Assembly: GCA_902579115.1 (NCBI GenBank)
Contig: CACHFP010000001.1
Coordinates: 248,001 to 312,000, forward strand
Origin: an uncultured Pelagibacteraceae bacterium
GTDB taxonomy: Bacteria > Pseudomonadota > Alphaproteobacteria > Pelagibacterales > Pelagibacteraceae
Direction of reading: 5' to 3'
Length of the DNA stretch: 64,000 nt
A program made the position numbers and the translations under genes. This document shows, piece by piece, positions 49,127 to 57,680 of this stretch. Below the pieces are notes generated by a model, which was not told the DNA's origin, did no database searches, and worked only from the letters and a program-made list of their open reading frames with translations. Position 1 is the stretch's first letter. Each line of letters begins with the position of its first letter.

Positions 49127-50094
49127 TAAAAGAAATAATCCTCATGATTTTTTGCATTTTTGTGAAATTCTAACCTTTTTAAATACTCCATTGGATCTTT
49201 AATTTTAACTATTGCTCCTTCTACTTTATTTAACGCATCGAATACTCGAGTTAGCAAGAATCTCAAAGCAGCACCTTGAGATAAAACCTTAATATTACTT
49301 AATTCTTCGTTAGATAATTTTCTTACAGATGTATATCCATCTATAAAATTCTTTGCTTTAGTAACGTTAAAACTTAAATTACTTTTTAGACCGTCAAAAC
49401 ACAAAGCGTTAAAGCAAATAGCAATTTCAAAAGCAAAAAAATCTTCACATGAAAAATAAAAGTCTATTACACCACTAAATTTATCTTGAATAAAAAAAAT
49501 ATTGTCATTGAATAAATCTGCATGGATTATCCCTCTTGGCAGATTTTTTGGCCAATTTTTTTCAACATCATTAAGATTTTCCTCAATTAATCTTGGCAGA
49601 TCTTTATGTATCTTTTCACACTTATCTTTGACTGAATTAAATAATTTTCTCCATGAATTTACAGATAAGTCATTTTGTCGTTTTAATTTTAAATTCTTTG
49701 TAAGCTCATGCATTTTAGCTATTTCAGATCCAATTGATTTACAATTGGTTGGAGATAAAATTTGTTTTGCCTTTCCCTCAAGAAATGAGACGACCATTAA
49801 TTTTTTCCCCTCAAAATTTGTAACAGTTTCATTATTATTATTAGAAATAGGAGCAGGACATTTAAAGCTAGCTTTATTTAAGGATGACATCAGATCAGAA
49901 AAAAAGGGAAGATCTGCAGATCTTACTCTTTTTTCATAAATAGTTAGTATAAATTTTTTTTTATCAATCGATAAAAAATAGTTTGTATTTTCAATACCTT
50001 CTTCAATTCCTTTAAATGAGTCTAATTTACCTAAACTATAATTAGATAAAATTTCCTCAATCTTTTTTTGATTTAATTTTGTGTAGACAGCCAT
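49126..50094 (-). CDS. thrB: homoserine kinase, aminoglycoside-phosphotransferase type
   Basis: A 322-residue ThrB of the APH-like fold rather than the GHMP type. It opens MAVYTKLNQKKIEEIL, and the catalytic loop GIIHADLFNDNIFF and the metal-site VIDFYFSCEDFFAFEIAI are clear. It phosphorylates homoserine for threonine synthase. The order ispH-thrB-rnhA is conserved in alphaproteobacteria, which favours homoserine over other substrates. Confidence 0.94.
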   Translation of the reverse strand: MAVYTKLNQKKIEEILSNYSLGKLDSFKGIEEGIENTNYFLSIDKKKFILTIYEKRVRSADLPFFSDLMSSLNKASFKCPAPISNNNNETVTNFEGKKLMVVSFLEGKAKQILSPTNCKSIGSEIAKMHELTKNLKLKRQNDLSVNSWRKLFNSVKDKCEKIHKDLPRLIEENLNDVEKNWPKNLPRGIIHADLFNDNIFFIQDKFSGVIDFYFSCEDFFAFEIAICFNALCFDGLKSNLSFNVTKAKNFIDGYTSVRKLSNEELSNIKVLSQGAALRFLLTRVFDALNKVEGAIVKIKDPMEYLKRLEFHKNAKNHEDYFF

Positions 50095-51039
50095 TTAATT
50101 TAGCTCTTTCGGTAATTTAAACACAACCTTTTCTTCTGCAACTATTACTTCTTCAATAGACACACTTCTATCTTTCCTTAAACTGTCTAACAAAGTTTGA
50201 ACAAGTTTTTCTGGTGCAGACGCCCCAGAAGATATCCCAATAGTTTTAGAATTATTTATTTCATTAAAAGGAATTTCTTTTTCAGAGTGCATTAAATGAG
50301 AATTATTACAACCTGCCTTTTTTGCAACCTCAACTAATCGGACAGAATTAGACGAGTTGCGACTACCTACTACAAAAAACATATCACACTTGGAAGCTAT
50401 CTCTTTAACCGCGGATTGTCTGTTAGTTGTAGCATAACATATATCCTCTTTTATAGGGCCTTTGATTTTTGGAAACTTGGTTTTAAGAGCCTTAATTATT
50501 TCAGCTGTATCATCTACAGACAGGGTTGTTTGAGTAATATATGCCAGAGGTTTTTTAAAATCATTTTCTTTAAGAAGCTCAACATCATTTATTGTTTCAA
50601 TTAGTTTAATTGATCCTTTTGGAAGCTGACCCATTGTACCAATAACTTCAGGGTGATTTTCGTGTCCAATTAATAATATTTCGAAACCATTTTTATTTAA
50701 TTGTTCCGACTCTCTGTGAACTTTTGAAACTAATGGACAAGTTGCATCCACAAAGGATAAATTTTTTAATTTAGCCTCCTCTGGGACTGACTTTGGAACT
50801 CCATGAGCTGAAAAAATTACAGGTCTACTAGCGTCATCTACGTCAGATAATTCATCAACGAAAATTGCACCTTTTTCTTTTAACTCTTCAACAACCTGCT
50901 TGTTGTGTACTATTTCATGACGAACATATACCGGAGCTCCATATTTATTGATAGATTTTTCAACTATTTCAATTGCTCTTTTAACACCAGCACAAAATCC
51001 TCTTGGCGAAGCTAAATAAATTTTAAGTTCTTTTTTCAT
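50095..51039 (-). CDS. ispH: 4-hydroxy-3-methylbut-2-enyl diphosphate reductase
   Basis: A 314-residue IspH. The three [4Fe-4S] cysteines are in PRGFCAGVKRAI, DATCPLVSKVH and DICYATTNRQ, and the diphosphate-binding NSSNSVRLVEV and SGASAPEKLV are present. It makes IPP and DMAPP in the last step of the MEP pathway. It directly follows blh on the same transcript, so the isoprenoid precursor enzyme is coexpressed with the carotenoid genes. Confidence 0.97.
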   Translation of the reverse strand: MKKELKIYLASPRGFCAGVKRAIEIVEKSINKYGAPVYVRHEIVHNKQVVEELKEKGAIFVDELSDVDDASRPVIFSAHGVPKSVPEEAKLKNLSFVDATCPLVSKVHRESEQLNKNGFEILLIGHENHPEVIGTMGQLPKGSIKLIETINDVELLKENDFKKPLAYITQTTLSVDDTAEIIKALKTKFPKIKGPIKEDICYATTNRQSAVKEIASKCDMFFVVGSRNSSNSVRLVEVAKKAGCNNSHLMHSEKEIPFNEINNSKTIGISSGASAPEKLVQTLLDSLRKDRSVSIEEVIVAEEKVVFKLPKELN

Positions 51040-51929
51040 TTTTTTTCTAAAAGATATTCTAATAATATATGCGGAAAAGTAAGTGACGCCAAACCAATAA
51101 ATATTACCTTATAAATAGCCTCATCAAGCTTATAAAAATTATTTAAAAAATATATCGCAAATAAAAATATTACTGCAGTCACAAAAGTTAAAGGGATAGC
51201 TTTCATAATAAATTTTTTAAATCCTGGCTTAAAAGATCTATCCAGCTCAAAAATAAGAGTAATAGAATGCCTAATTGAGTGAAGAAAACAAAAATAAAGA
51301 GTGAAAGCTAAAATAGGTGACAAAAAAAGATTTAGTATGATTAAAGAAAAAAAGTCCATAATCATGATACTTTTTAGATTAGTATTTTCTTTTTTTGAAA
51401 TGTACATAGATGATAAAAAACCAAGACATAACATTCCAATTAAAAATTCATTACTAAAAAATCCTGCTTCAAAAACTCTAAAATTTAGAGTCCTGAATAT
51501 TTCATTAGTTTGTTCTCTTTTAAATAATAATGGGGCCATAATCACTGTTGATCCTTTTAGGAAGAATAAACACTCAGAAATGAAAAACTTTTTTCTAAAA
51601 AAAAATACTGTATCTTCTTTTCCAAAATGATAGGCGGCTGTAATCAAAAATAGCAATAAAATTGTATTAGGAAATATCCACCAGAATATTATTATTAATG
51701 ATGAAATTAATGTATAGGCAAGATAAAAGGATACAGTTTGTTTGTATCCAAATAATTTTAAAAGCCTTTTTCCTTTGATATTATCTAATGCACCATGAGA
51801 AATTCCTAAAATTAAAATTATAAACAAGCAAAATATAACTGGTTCAAAATCGAGCATTAGATAAAGAGGGCTTATCAAAATACAAAAATTAAAAAATATA
51901 ATTGAGTGCTTAAAGTTAATATTTTCCAT
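51036..51929 (-). CDS. blh: beta-carotene 15,15'-dioxygenase (Brp/Blh family)
   Basis: A 297-residue membrane protein with about eight helices of the Brp/Blh family, which cleaves beta-carotene into two retinals. The candidate iron-binding histidines are in GISHGALDN (H45), TAAYHFGKED (H101) and the later FLHSIRHSI. Retinal is the chromophore of proteorhodopsin, the light-driven proton pump of SAR11. The rhodopsin gene is not in this window. It overlaps ispH by four bases and shares one base with crtY. Confidence 0.93.
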   Translation of the reverse strand: MENINFKHSIIFFNFCILISPLYLMLDFEPVIFCLFIILILGISHGALDNIKGKRLLKLFGYKQTVSFYLAYTLISSLIIIFWWIFPNTILLLFLITAAYHFGKEDTVFFFRKKFFISECLFFLKGSTVIMAPLLFKREQTNEIFRTLNFRVFEAGFFSNEFLIGMLCLGFLSSMYISKKENTNLKSIMIMDFFSLIILNLFLSPILAFTLYFCFLHSIRHSITLIFELDRSFKPGFKKFIMKAIPLTFVTAVIFLFAIYFLNNFYKLDEAIYKVIFIGLASLTFPHILLEYLLEKK

Positions 51930-52996
51930 TAATTAAACAATGCTTTTAAAAAAATTAATTTTGGCATTTTGCTAATAATATTTATGTCTTCAATAATATT
52001 ACTTTTATTTGATAAAAATTTTATAATCGTATTTGAAGAAGTTTTAAACATATTAAAAAAAATTTTAGGCATCCTTTCAGGATGTTTTTCCAGTACTCTT
52101 AGAAATATTTTATCTAAAAATTGATATTTTTTTCCTAATGAGAATATTTTTGCTTCATTGATATTGTCAATTTTTTTAACAATATAACGACTATGTTCTT
52201 GAATGTTCAAAAAAGTGTAACCTGTACTCAATCGAGTCATTCCTCCAGCTGATCCAATATTAATTATTTTGTTATTATTTCTTAATGATGGATAAAAGAG
52301 TGGTATAGCTCCTTTCTCAGTAAAATTTATTTTATAGTTTTTTATACCCAGATTATTTTCAATATAATTTTCTAACTGAAGGTCATAATCTCTGAGGCTC
52401 TGGTCTTCTAAACTTGATAACCAAGTAGTTTCAATCAAAGCTTTATTTTTACTGAATGGCAGTGTGTAGAAAAAATGTACATCTTGTCTCTGATCACAAT
52501 TAAAATCCATTAAGTTTATTATTTCCTCATCAAATATATTCTTAGGTGTCTCTATCTCGATGCCTTGAAAGTGTTGCCATAATTCAGATTTATCAAATTC
52601 TTTCTCAAAAATACTATTAAAAATTATTGAATTTTCTGAATTTACTTCGTTTAGATTTCTGAAAAAACTGATATTGGAATTTGTTGAGAGTTTAGAATTT
52701 ATCTTTTTATAAAATTTTCCACTATCGATACTTTGATAAGGAAATTTTTCATTTGTTAATTCATTAGAGTTTTCAGCAGTATTAATTGTAAAATTATTCC
52801 AACTTTTAATTACACAATCTTCAAAATTATGATCAAATACTTTCCAAAATGACCAAGTTTTGTCTCTTCTATACTCTTCACGGGTTTCAATTATTGCTAA
52901 AGTTTTCTCCTTCAACTTATCGTTTATTTCAAGCTCATAGGCCAAGGATAAACCTGCGCACCCACCTCCAACAATAATATAATCAAATTCTCTCAT
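51929..52996 (-). CDS. crtY: lycopene beta-cyclase (CrtY type)
   Basis: A 355-residue flavoprotein. The N-terminal dinucleotide site is YIIVGGGCAGLSLAYELE. Further family parts are DKTWSFW, a central FFYTLPFSKNKALIETTWLS and GSAGGMTRLSTGYTF. It closes both ends of lycopene to give beta-carotene. It overlaps crtB by 14 bp. The final helix-rich region is typical of CrtY and not of the CrtL plant type. Confidence 0.93.
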   Translation of the reverse strand: MREFDYIIVGGGCAGLSLAYELEINDKLKEKTLAIIETREEYRRDKTWSFWKVFDHNFEDCVIKSWNNFTINTAENSNELTNEKFPYQSIDSGKFYKKINSKLSTNSNISFFRNLNEVNSENSIIFNSIFEKEFDKSELWQHFQGIEIETPKNIFDEEIINLMDFNCDQRQDVHFFYTLPFSKNKALIETTWLSSLEDQSLRDYDLQLENYIENNLGIKNYKINFTEKGAIPLFYPSLRNNNKIINIGSAGGMTRLSTGYTFLNIQEHSRYIVKKIDNINEAKIFSLGKKYQFLDKIFLRVLEKHPERMPKIFFNMFKTSSNTIIKFLSNKSNIIEDINIISKMPKLIFLKALFN

Positions 52997-53834
52997 TCAA
53001 ATTAATCTCTTGTTCTAAAATATTATGATTTAATTGATTGTCGTAATTTAAATTTTTTATGAATAATAACTTAATAAAGTCAACAATAGATAAAAAAGTC
53101 TGAATTACCTTTTCAAATAGCGGGACATAGATTTTGCCGGCTTTATTATAATTATCTATGTTATTTTGTTTAAGAATGTAGTCACCTATTTTTCTATAAA
53201 TCCGTCTTGCAACAATAACTGAAAATCTAGATTTTAAAGGTATATCGCTTATAGATTTAAATGATTTTTCATAAAACGCTTGAGATTCGTCTATTATAGA
53301 TTGAATTGATGAAAAATTGTGTTTAACATATTGTCTATTTCGTGCTTTATCTTCACAAACATCTCGAGCTATATTGGTAAGCTGCATAGCTATACCAAGA
53401 TCAATCGCACCTTTTAAAGCCTCTTTATTCTTAACTTTTAGTATTTTTGACATCATTAATCCAACTGTTCCAGCAACTCTGTAAGAATAAACAAGTAAAT
53501 CTTTTTTTGAGTCAATAACCACCTTTTCATTTAAGTCGGTTTGAACTCCATCAAACAAATCTATTACTATTTTTTTAGAAATACTTTCACTTTCAATAAT
53601 TGACCACATATCTTTAATTACTTGATTTTTAATATTTTTACTCTCAAAATCCTTTTTAAATTTTGAGAAAATTTCCCTCTTCACACTCAAATTATTATTG
53701 TTATCATCAACTATATCGTCTAAGGTTCTACAGAAATTATATAAAGATGAGCATTTGACCATAGTATTACTTGGCAGAAAAAAACTTGCCCAAAAAAAAG
53801 ATTTTGCATGTTTTTTTAATAGATTACTTTTCAT
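52983..53834 (-). CDS. crtB: phytoene synthase
   Basis: A 283-residue squalene/phytoene synthase. The first Asp-rich motif is DDIVDD (residues 39-44) and the second is IARDVCEDKARNRQY. It joins two geranylgeranyl diphosphates into phytoene. No crtE (GGPP synthase) lies in this cluster, so the substrate must come from elsewhere in the genome. It shares one base with crtI. Confidence 0.95.
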   Translation of the reverse strand: MKSNLLKKHAKSFFWASFFLPSNTMVKCSSLYNFCRTLDDIVDDNNNNLSVKREIFSKFKKDFESKNIKNQVIKDMWSIIESESISKKIVIDLFDGVQTDLNEKVVIDSKKDLLVYSYRVAGTVGLMMSKILKVKNKEALKGAIDLGIAMQLTNIARDVCEDKARNRQYVKHNFSSIQSIIDESQAFYEKSFKSISDIPLKSRFSVIVARRIYRKIGDYILKQNNIDNYNKAGKIYVPLFEKVIQTFLSIVDFIKLLFIKNLNYDNQLNHNILEQEINLNERI

Positions 53835-55300
53835 TAAAATAATTTGTCTAAAACTTTTGCTGATGAAAGAACCCCAGGCATTCCAGCACCTGGATGTGTT
53901 CCCGCACCAACAAAGTATAAGTTTTTATATATTTCAGATTGATTATGAAATCTAAAATAAGCAGACTGAGAAAATTTTGGTTGAATTGAAAATCCAGATC
54001 CATATAGAGTTGCCAGATCTATTTCGAAGTAATCAGGTGTTAAATAAAAATCACTCACCACATTCTCTTTAATACCAGGTAAAACAGTCTGATCCATTTT
54101 ATCTAAAACTAAATCTTTAAATTTATCACCTTCCTTAGTCCAATTAACTTTAGACAAATTATTTGGTACTGGAACCAATACATAAAAAGCATCTTGGCCT
54201 TCTGGAGCCATATTAGGATCTGTTGCAGATGGTCGATGCAAATAATAGCTAATGTCATCAGAAAGTATTTTCTTTTCAAAGATTTTATCAAGGTGTTTTT
54301 CATAGGCTTTACCAAAGTAAATTGTATGATGGGCAACATCTCTATATTTTTTTTTAGAGCCAAAATAATAAACAAATAATCCCATTGAATAATCCATTCT
54401 TTTCATTTTTTGCTTAAATAGAAAATCATAATCTTCCTTTGATTTTATCAGGTTGTTATAAACATTCGGGGGATCAGAGTTACAAATTATAAAGTCACTA
54501 TTAATTATTTTTGAATTATTAATTTTGACACCTTTAACCTTTTTGTTTTTAGTAAGAATTTCTGTAACTTCAGCGTTTTTAATAATTTTGATATTTTCCT
54601 CAATCATGAGTTTTTCTAAAGCCTTAACAACACTTCCCGTTCCTCCCATTGAGTAGTGAATGCCCCATTTTTTTTCTAAAAATAAAATTAATGTATATAT
54701 CGATGTTGTACTGAAGGGATTTCCGCCTACCAAAAGCGGGTGCATACTAAATACTCTTCTTAACTTTTCATTGGATATATAGTTCGAAACTAAACTATAG
54801 ACTGACTTATAACTTTTTAATTTTAATAAAGATGGGATTTGTTTAATCATAAATACCAAATTATTAAAAGGTTTGTCAGATAAATCCGTAAAACCTTTGT
54901 CGAAGATTTTTTTAGTAAAATTGACTAAATTTTTATATCCATCATAATCAGTAGGGTTAAATTTTTTAACTTGTTCCTCCATAGATTTATCATCACCATT
55001 GTAGTCGAATGTATCCCCGTTACTGAATACAAATCTGTACCATAAATCTAAAGGTACTATTTCAACGTAATCAGAAAGATTCTTATTAAATAGTTTAAAT
55101 AATTCTTCAAATAGGTATGGGGCAGTGATTACCGTTGGACCACCGTCGTATATAAACTGATCTTTTTTAAAAACTCTTGCTCGACCACCTAGATCAGGAT
55201 GTTTTTCTACTAGAGTAACTTTGTGGCCTTTAGCTTTTAATCTAAGCGCAGCGGCCAGTCCACCAAAACCTGAGCCAATAACAGTTGTTTTTTTTGCCAT
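53834..55300 (-). CDS. crtI: phytoene desaturase
   Basis: A 488-residue CrtI-type desaturase. The FAD site is VIGSGFGGLAAALRLKAKG near the N-terminus, with FIYDGGPTVITAPYLFEELF after it. The C-terminal FVGAGTHPGAGMPGVLSSAK is the family signature. It takes phytoene to lycopene. It starts 16 bp after the ATP synthase b subunit gene, with no room for an obvious promoter, so it may be read through from the atp genes. Confidence 0.96.
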   Translation of the reverse strand: MAKKTTVIGSGFGGLAAALRLKAKGHKVTLVEKHPDLGGRARVFKKDQFIYDGGPTVITAPYLFEELFKLFNKNLSDYVEIVPLDLWYRFVFSNGDTFDYNGDDKSMEEQVKKFNPTDYDGYKNLVNFTKKIFDKGFTDLSDKPFNNLVFMIKQIPSLLKLKSYKSVYSLVSNYISNEKLRRVFSMHPLLVGGNPFSTTSIYTLILFLEKKWGIHYSMGGTGSVVKALEKLMIEENIKIIKNAEVTEILTKNKKVKGVKINNSKIINSDFIICNSDPPNVYNNLIKSKEDYDFLFKQKMKRMDYSMGLFVYYFGSKKKYRDVAHHTIYFGKAYEKHLDKIFEKKILSDDISYYLHRPSATDPNMAPEGQDAFYVLVPVPNNLSKVNWTKEGDKFKDLVLDKMDQTVLPGIKENVVSDFYLTPDYFEIDLATLYGSGFSIQPKFSQSAYFRFHNQSEIYKNLYFVGAGTHPGAGMPGVLSSAKVLDKLF

Positions 55301-55316
55301 ATGTTTATGGCCTATT

Positions 55317-55814
55317 CTAACTAGATTTCTTCTTAAGTGCTAATTTTGTTTCTTCTATGCTAGAGCTGTAAATTTTATCTAATTTGCTTTTATCTAGAGA
55401 GTTTTTTAACAATTTCTCAACTGACTTTATGGCTATTTTTACCGCAGCATTTTTAATATCCTTTTCTGCTTGGTTTTTTAGTTGTCTTATTCTCTCTTCA
55501 GCACTTTTTTTTCTGTTTTCCATAAATTTATGAAAATTCTCATTAGTTTTAATTACATTTTTTTCAGCTTCTTCAGTCGCTTTATTTATAAGTTCTCCAA
55601 CTTCAATTTTTGAATTACTTATTTTTTTTTCTTGTTCAGCTAAGATATTTTTAGCATCTTCTTTTAACTGCTCCGCCTCATTAATTTGATTTCTTATATT
55701 AGAAATATTTTGCTCGAGAGTTTCTTTTATTTTTTGAGGTATCTTAAAATAAATTAAAATTCCTAAAAAAATTATAAAGGAAATTGTAACCCAAAATGTT
55801 GCGTCTAGTGTCAT
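55317..55814 (-). CDS. atpF: ATP synthase F0 subunit b
   Basis: A 165-residue b-type subunit. One N-terminal helix (about residues 8-24, TFWVTISFIIFLGILIYF) is followed by a long charged coiled coil typical of the peripheral stalk. It is the second of two b-like genes, consistent with the b/b' pair of alphaproteobacteria and cyanobacteria. It overlaps the b' gene by four bases. Confidence 0.94.
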   Translation of the reverse strand: MTLDATFWVTISFIIFLGILIYFKIPQKIKETLEQNISNIRNQINEAEQLKEDAKNILAEQEKKISNSKIEVGELINKATEEAEKNVIKTNENFHKFMENRKKSAEERIRQLKNQAEKDIKNAAVKIAIKSVEKLLKNSLDKSKLDKIYSSSIEETKLALKKKSS

Positions 55815-56386
55815 AAGTGTTTACTAATATTTTTTTCTGATATCTCCTTAACAGCCGCTTTAATACTGTTTTCATTTAACTTATCACCTGATATATTTTC
55901 AATAATATTTGATGCAATATTTTTAGAAATATTTTGAATAGACATAATAGAGTTTTTCTTTAGTTCAACAATGTCTATTTGTGCTTTTGCAACTTCTTTT
56001 TCTATCTCCTTTTCCATGGCATCTTTTTTAGATTGAATATCTTTATCTAGTAAATTTTTTGAATCAAAATGAATTTTATTTATCTCTTTTTTTGCATTTT
56101 CTATAATTAACTCATATTCTTTTATTTTGGTTTCGGACTGTTGCTTAAATTTATTTGCATTCTCTAAATCTTCTTTAATCTTATTTTCTCGATCATCAAG
56201 ATTATTTTTAATCTTAGGCAAGTAAAATCTTGAAATCGAAATGTAAAGTATTGAAAAAATTAAAATTAACCAAAACGCTTGGGATACCCAATATGTTGGA
56301 TCCAGCTGAGGCATTCCAGCCTCAGCTGCGAACACGTTAGTGTTGATAGCATTAAATGCTAAAAATAAACTTAAAGTTCTTACCAT
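55811..56386 (-). CDS. atpF2: ATP synthase F0 subunit b'
   Basis: A 191-residue b'-type subunit. A signal-like hydrophobic N-terminus (MVRTLSLFLAFNAINTNVFA) precedes AGMPQLDPTYWVSQAFWLILIF, the standard b' opening, then a single helix and a coiled coil. It pairs with the b subunit in the stator stalk. It lies 11 bp after atpE. Confidence 0.93.
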   Translation of the reverse strand: MVRTLSLFLAFNAINTNVFAAEAGMPQLDPTYWVSQAFWLILIFSILYISISRFYLPKIKNNLDDRENKIKEDLENANKFKQQSETKIKEYELIIENAKKEINKIHFDSKNLLDKDIQSKKDAMEKEIEKEVAKAQIDIVELKKNSIMSIQNISKNIASNIIENISGDKLNENSIKAAVKEISEKNISKHL

Positions 56387-56397
56387 ATTTATATTTA

Positions 56398-56625
56398 CTA
56401 AAATGCAAATAAAATAATTAAAGCTACTACAAGTCCAAACAATCCTGTTGCTTCTGCTAAAGCAAATCCCAAAAGTAAATTAGGGAATTGTTTTTGAGCT
56501 GCAGAAGGATTTCTCATTGCTCCAGAAAGGTAGTTTCCGAAAATTATTCCGATCCCTACACCAGCTCCAGCCAATGCGATCGCAGCGAGACCCGCTCCAA
56601 TCATTTTTGCCGCTTCTAACTCCAT
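56398..56625 (-). CDS. atpE: ATP synthase F0 subunit c
   Basis: A 75-residue proteolipid with two helices. The first is glycine-rich (GAGVGIGIIFG) and the polar loop is RNPSAA. The ion-binding glutamate is in FALAEATGLFGLVVAL. Helix 1 has no glutamine at the sodium-site position, which points to proton coupling. That fits a cell that also uses a proton-pumping rhodopsin. It forms the c-ring. Confidence 0.97.
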   Translation of the reverse strand: MELEAAKMIGAGLAAIALAGAGVGIGIIFGNYLSGAMRNPSAAQKQFPNLLLGFALAEATGLFGLVVALIILFAF

Positions 56626-56643
56626 TTTTCCTCCTTTTTTTTA

Positions 56644-57378
56644 TTAATGGTGTAAATTTAATGCATCGTTTAAATAGATGCAGGTTAATATTGCAAAAAC
56701 ATAAGCTTGTAAAAATGCTACTAAAATTTCCAATCCTGTTAGTGCAACTGAAAAACTAAGTGGTAACCATCCACCTAATATTCCTAAACTAACTACAAAA
56801 CCTCCAAATACTTTTAGCATTGTGTGACCTGCCATCATATTGGCAAATAAACGAACTGATAAACTAACTGGCCTACTTAAATAAGAAATGATTTCAATAA
56901 TTGTTATTAAAGGCAACAAAACTGTAGGTACACCACTAGGCACAAAAATACTTAAATACTTAAATCCATGTTTAATAAAACCTATAATTGTAACAGCTAT
57001 GAAAATAAACAATGCCATTATAAGTGTAACAATTATATGGCTAGTAACTGTAAATGAGTACGGAAGCATCCCAATCATGTTACAAAATAAAACAAACATA
57101 AATAAACTAAAAATAAATGGAAAATAAGGCTTCGCTTTTGTGCCAGCTGTATCACTTATCATTTTTGCAACAAAAGTATAAAATATTTCAGAAATTAGCT
57201 GGATTTTATTAGGAACTATCTTTTTTTCTTTAGATCCCAAAAATAAAAGAAGTAAAATGGCTGATGCGCTAATTACCATAAATAAACTTGCATTGGTGAA
57301 GGACAAATCTATACCACCAATTTTTATCTCAGGTCCAATTTTGTAGACCGTGAATTGTTGCATTGGATTACTTGCCAT
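56644..57378 (-). CDS. atpB: ATP synthase F0 subunit a
   Basis: A 244-residue a subunit with about six helices. It opens with PMQQFTVYKIGPEIKIGG, and the essential arginine lies in SLSVRLFANMMAGH. It forms the proton half-channels beside the c-ring. It sits nine bases after atpI. Confidence 0.97.
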   Translation of the reverse strand: MASNPMQQFTVYKIGPEIKIGGIDLSFTNASLFMVISASAILLLLFLGSKEKKIVPNKIQLISEIFYTFVAKMISDTAGTKAKPYFPFIFSLFMFVLFCNMIGMLPYSFTVTSHIIVTLIMALFIFIAVTIIGFIKHGFKYLSIFVPSGVPTVLLPLITIIEIISYLSRPVSLSVRLFANMMAGHTMLKVFGGFVVSLGILGGWLPLSFSVALTGLEILVAFLQAYVFAILTCIYLNDALNLHH

Positions 57379-57387
57379 ATAAAACCT

Positions 57388-57672
57388 CTACTCCTCTTTT
57401 TGCATCCTTTTAGCCGCTCGTATCACATTCAGCATGCCAGCGGCCGCTCCTAAAAAAAAGAAAATTATAATTAACCATGGTTTAGTATCAAACCAACTAT
57501 CTAAAATAAACCCAATTATTGTCCCAACTGCTACGGCCGCAACTAATTCAGTACCTAATTTGAAAGCGCTGCCCATAAATGAGCCCTTTTTTTCGGTGTC
57601 ATCTTGGATTTGTTTTTTTAACTTTGTTTTTGCAATTTCTAGGCGAGTTTTAAAGTCTTCAGGAAATGTCAT
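57388..57672 (-). CDS. atpI: ATP synthase protein I
   Basis: A 94-residue AtpI. A charged N-terminal region (TRLEIAKTKLKKQ) is followed by two helices with the conserved GTELVAAVAVGTIIGFILD and FFFLGAAAGMLNVIRAAKR. It aids assembly of the c-ring. It starts eight bases after the smc stop, heading the F0 genes. F1 genes are not in this window, as expected for the split alphaproteobacterial arrangement. Confidence 0.93.
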   Translation of the reverse strand: MTFPEDFKTRLEIAKTKLKKQIQDDTEKKGSFMGSAFKLGTELVAAVAVGTIIGFILDSWFDTKPWLIIIFFFLGAAAGMLNVIRAAKRMQKEE

Positions 57673-57680
57673 TTTATTTT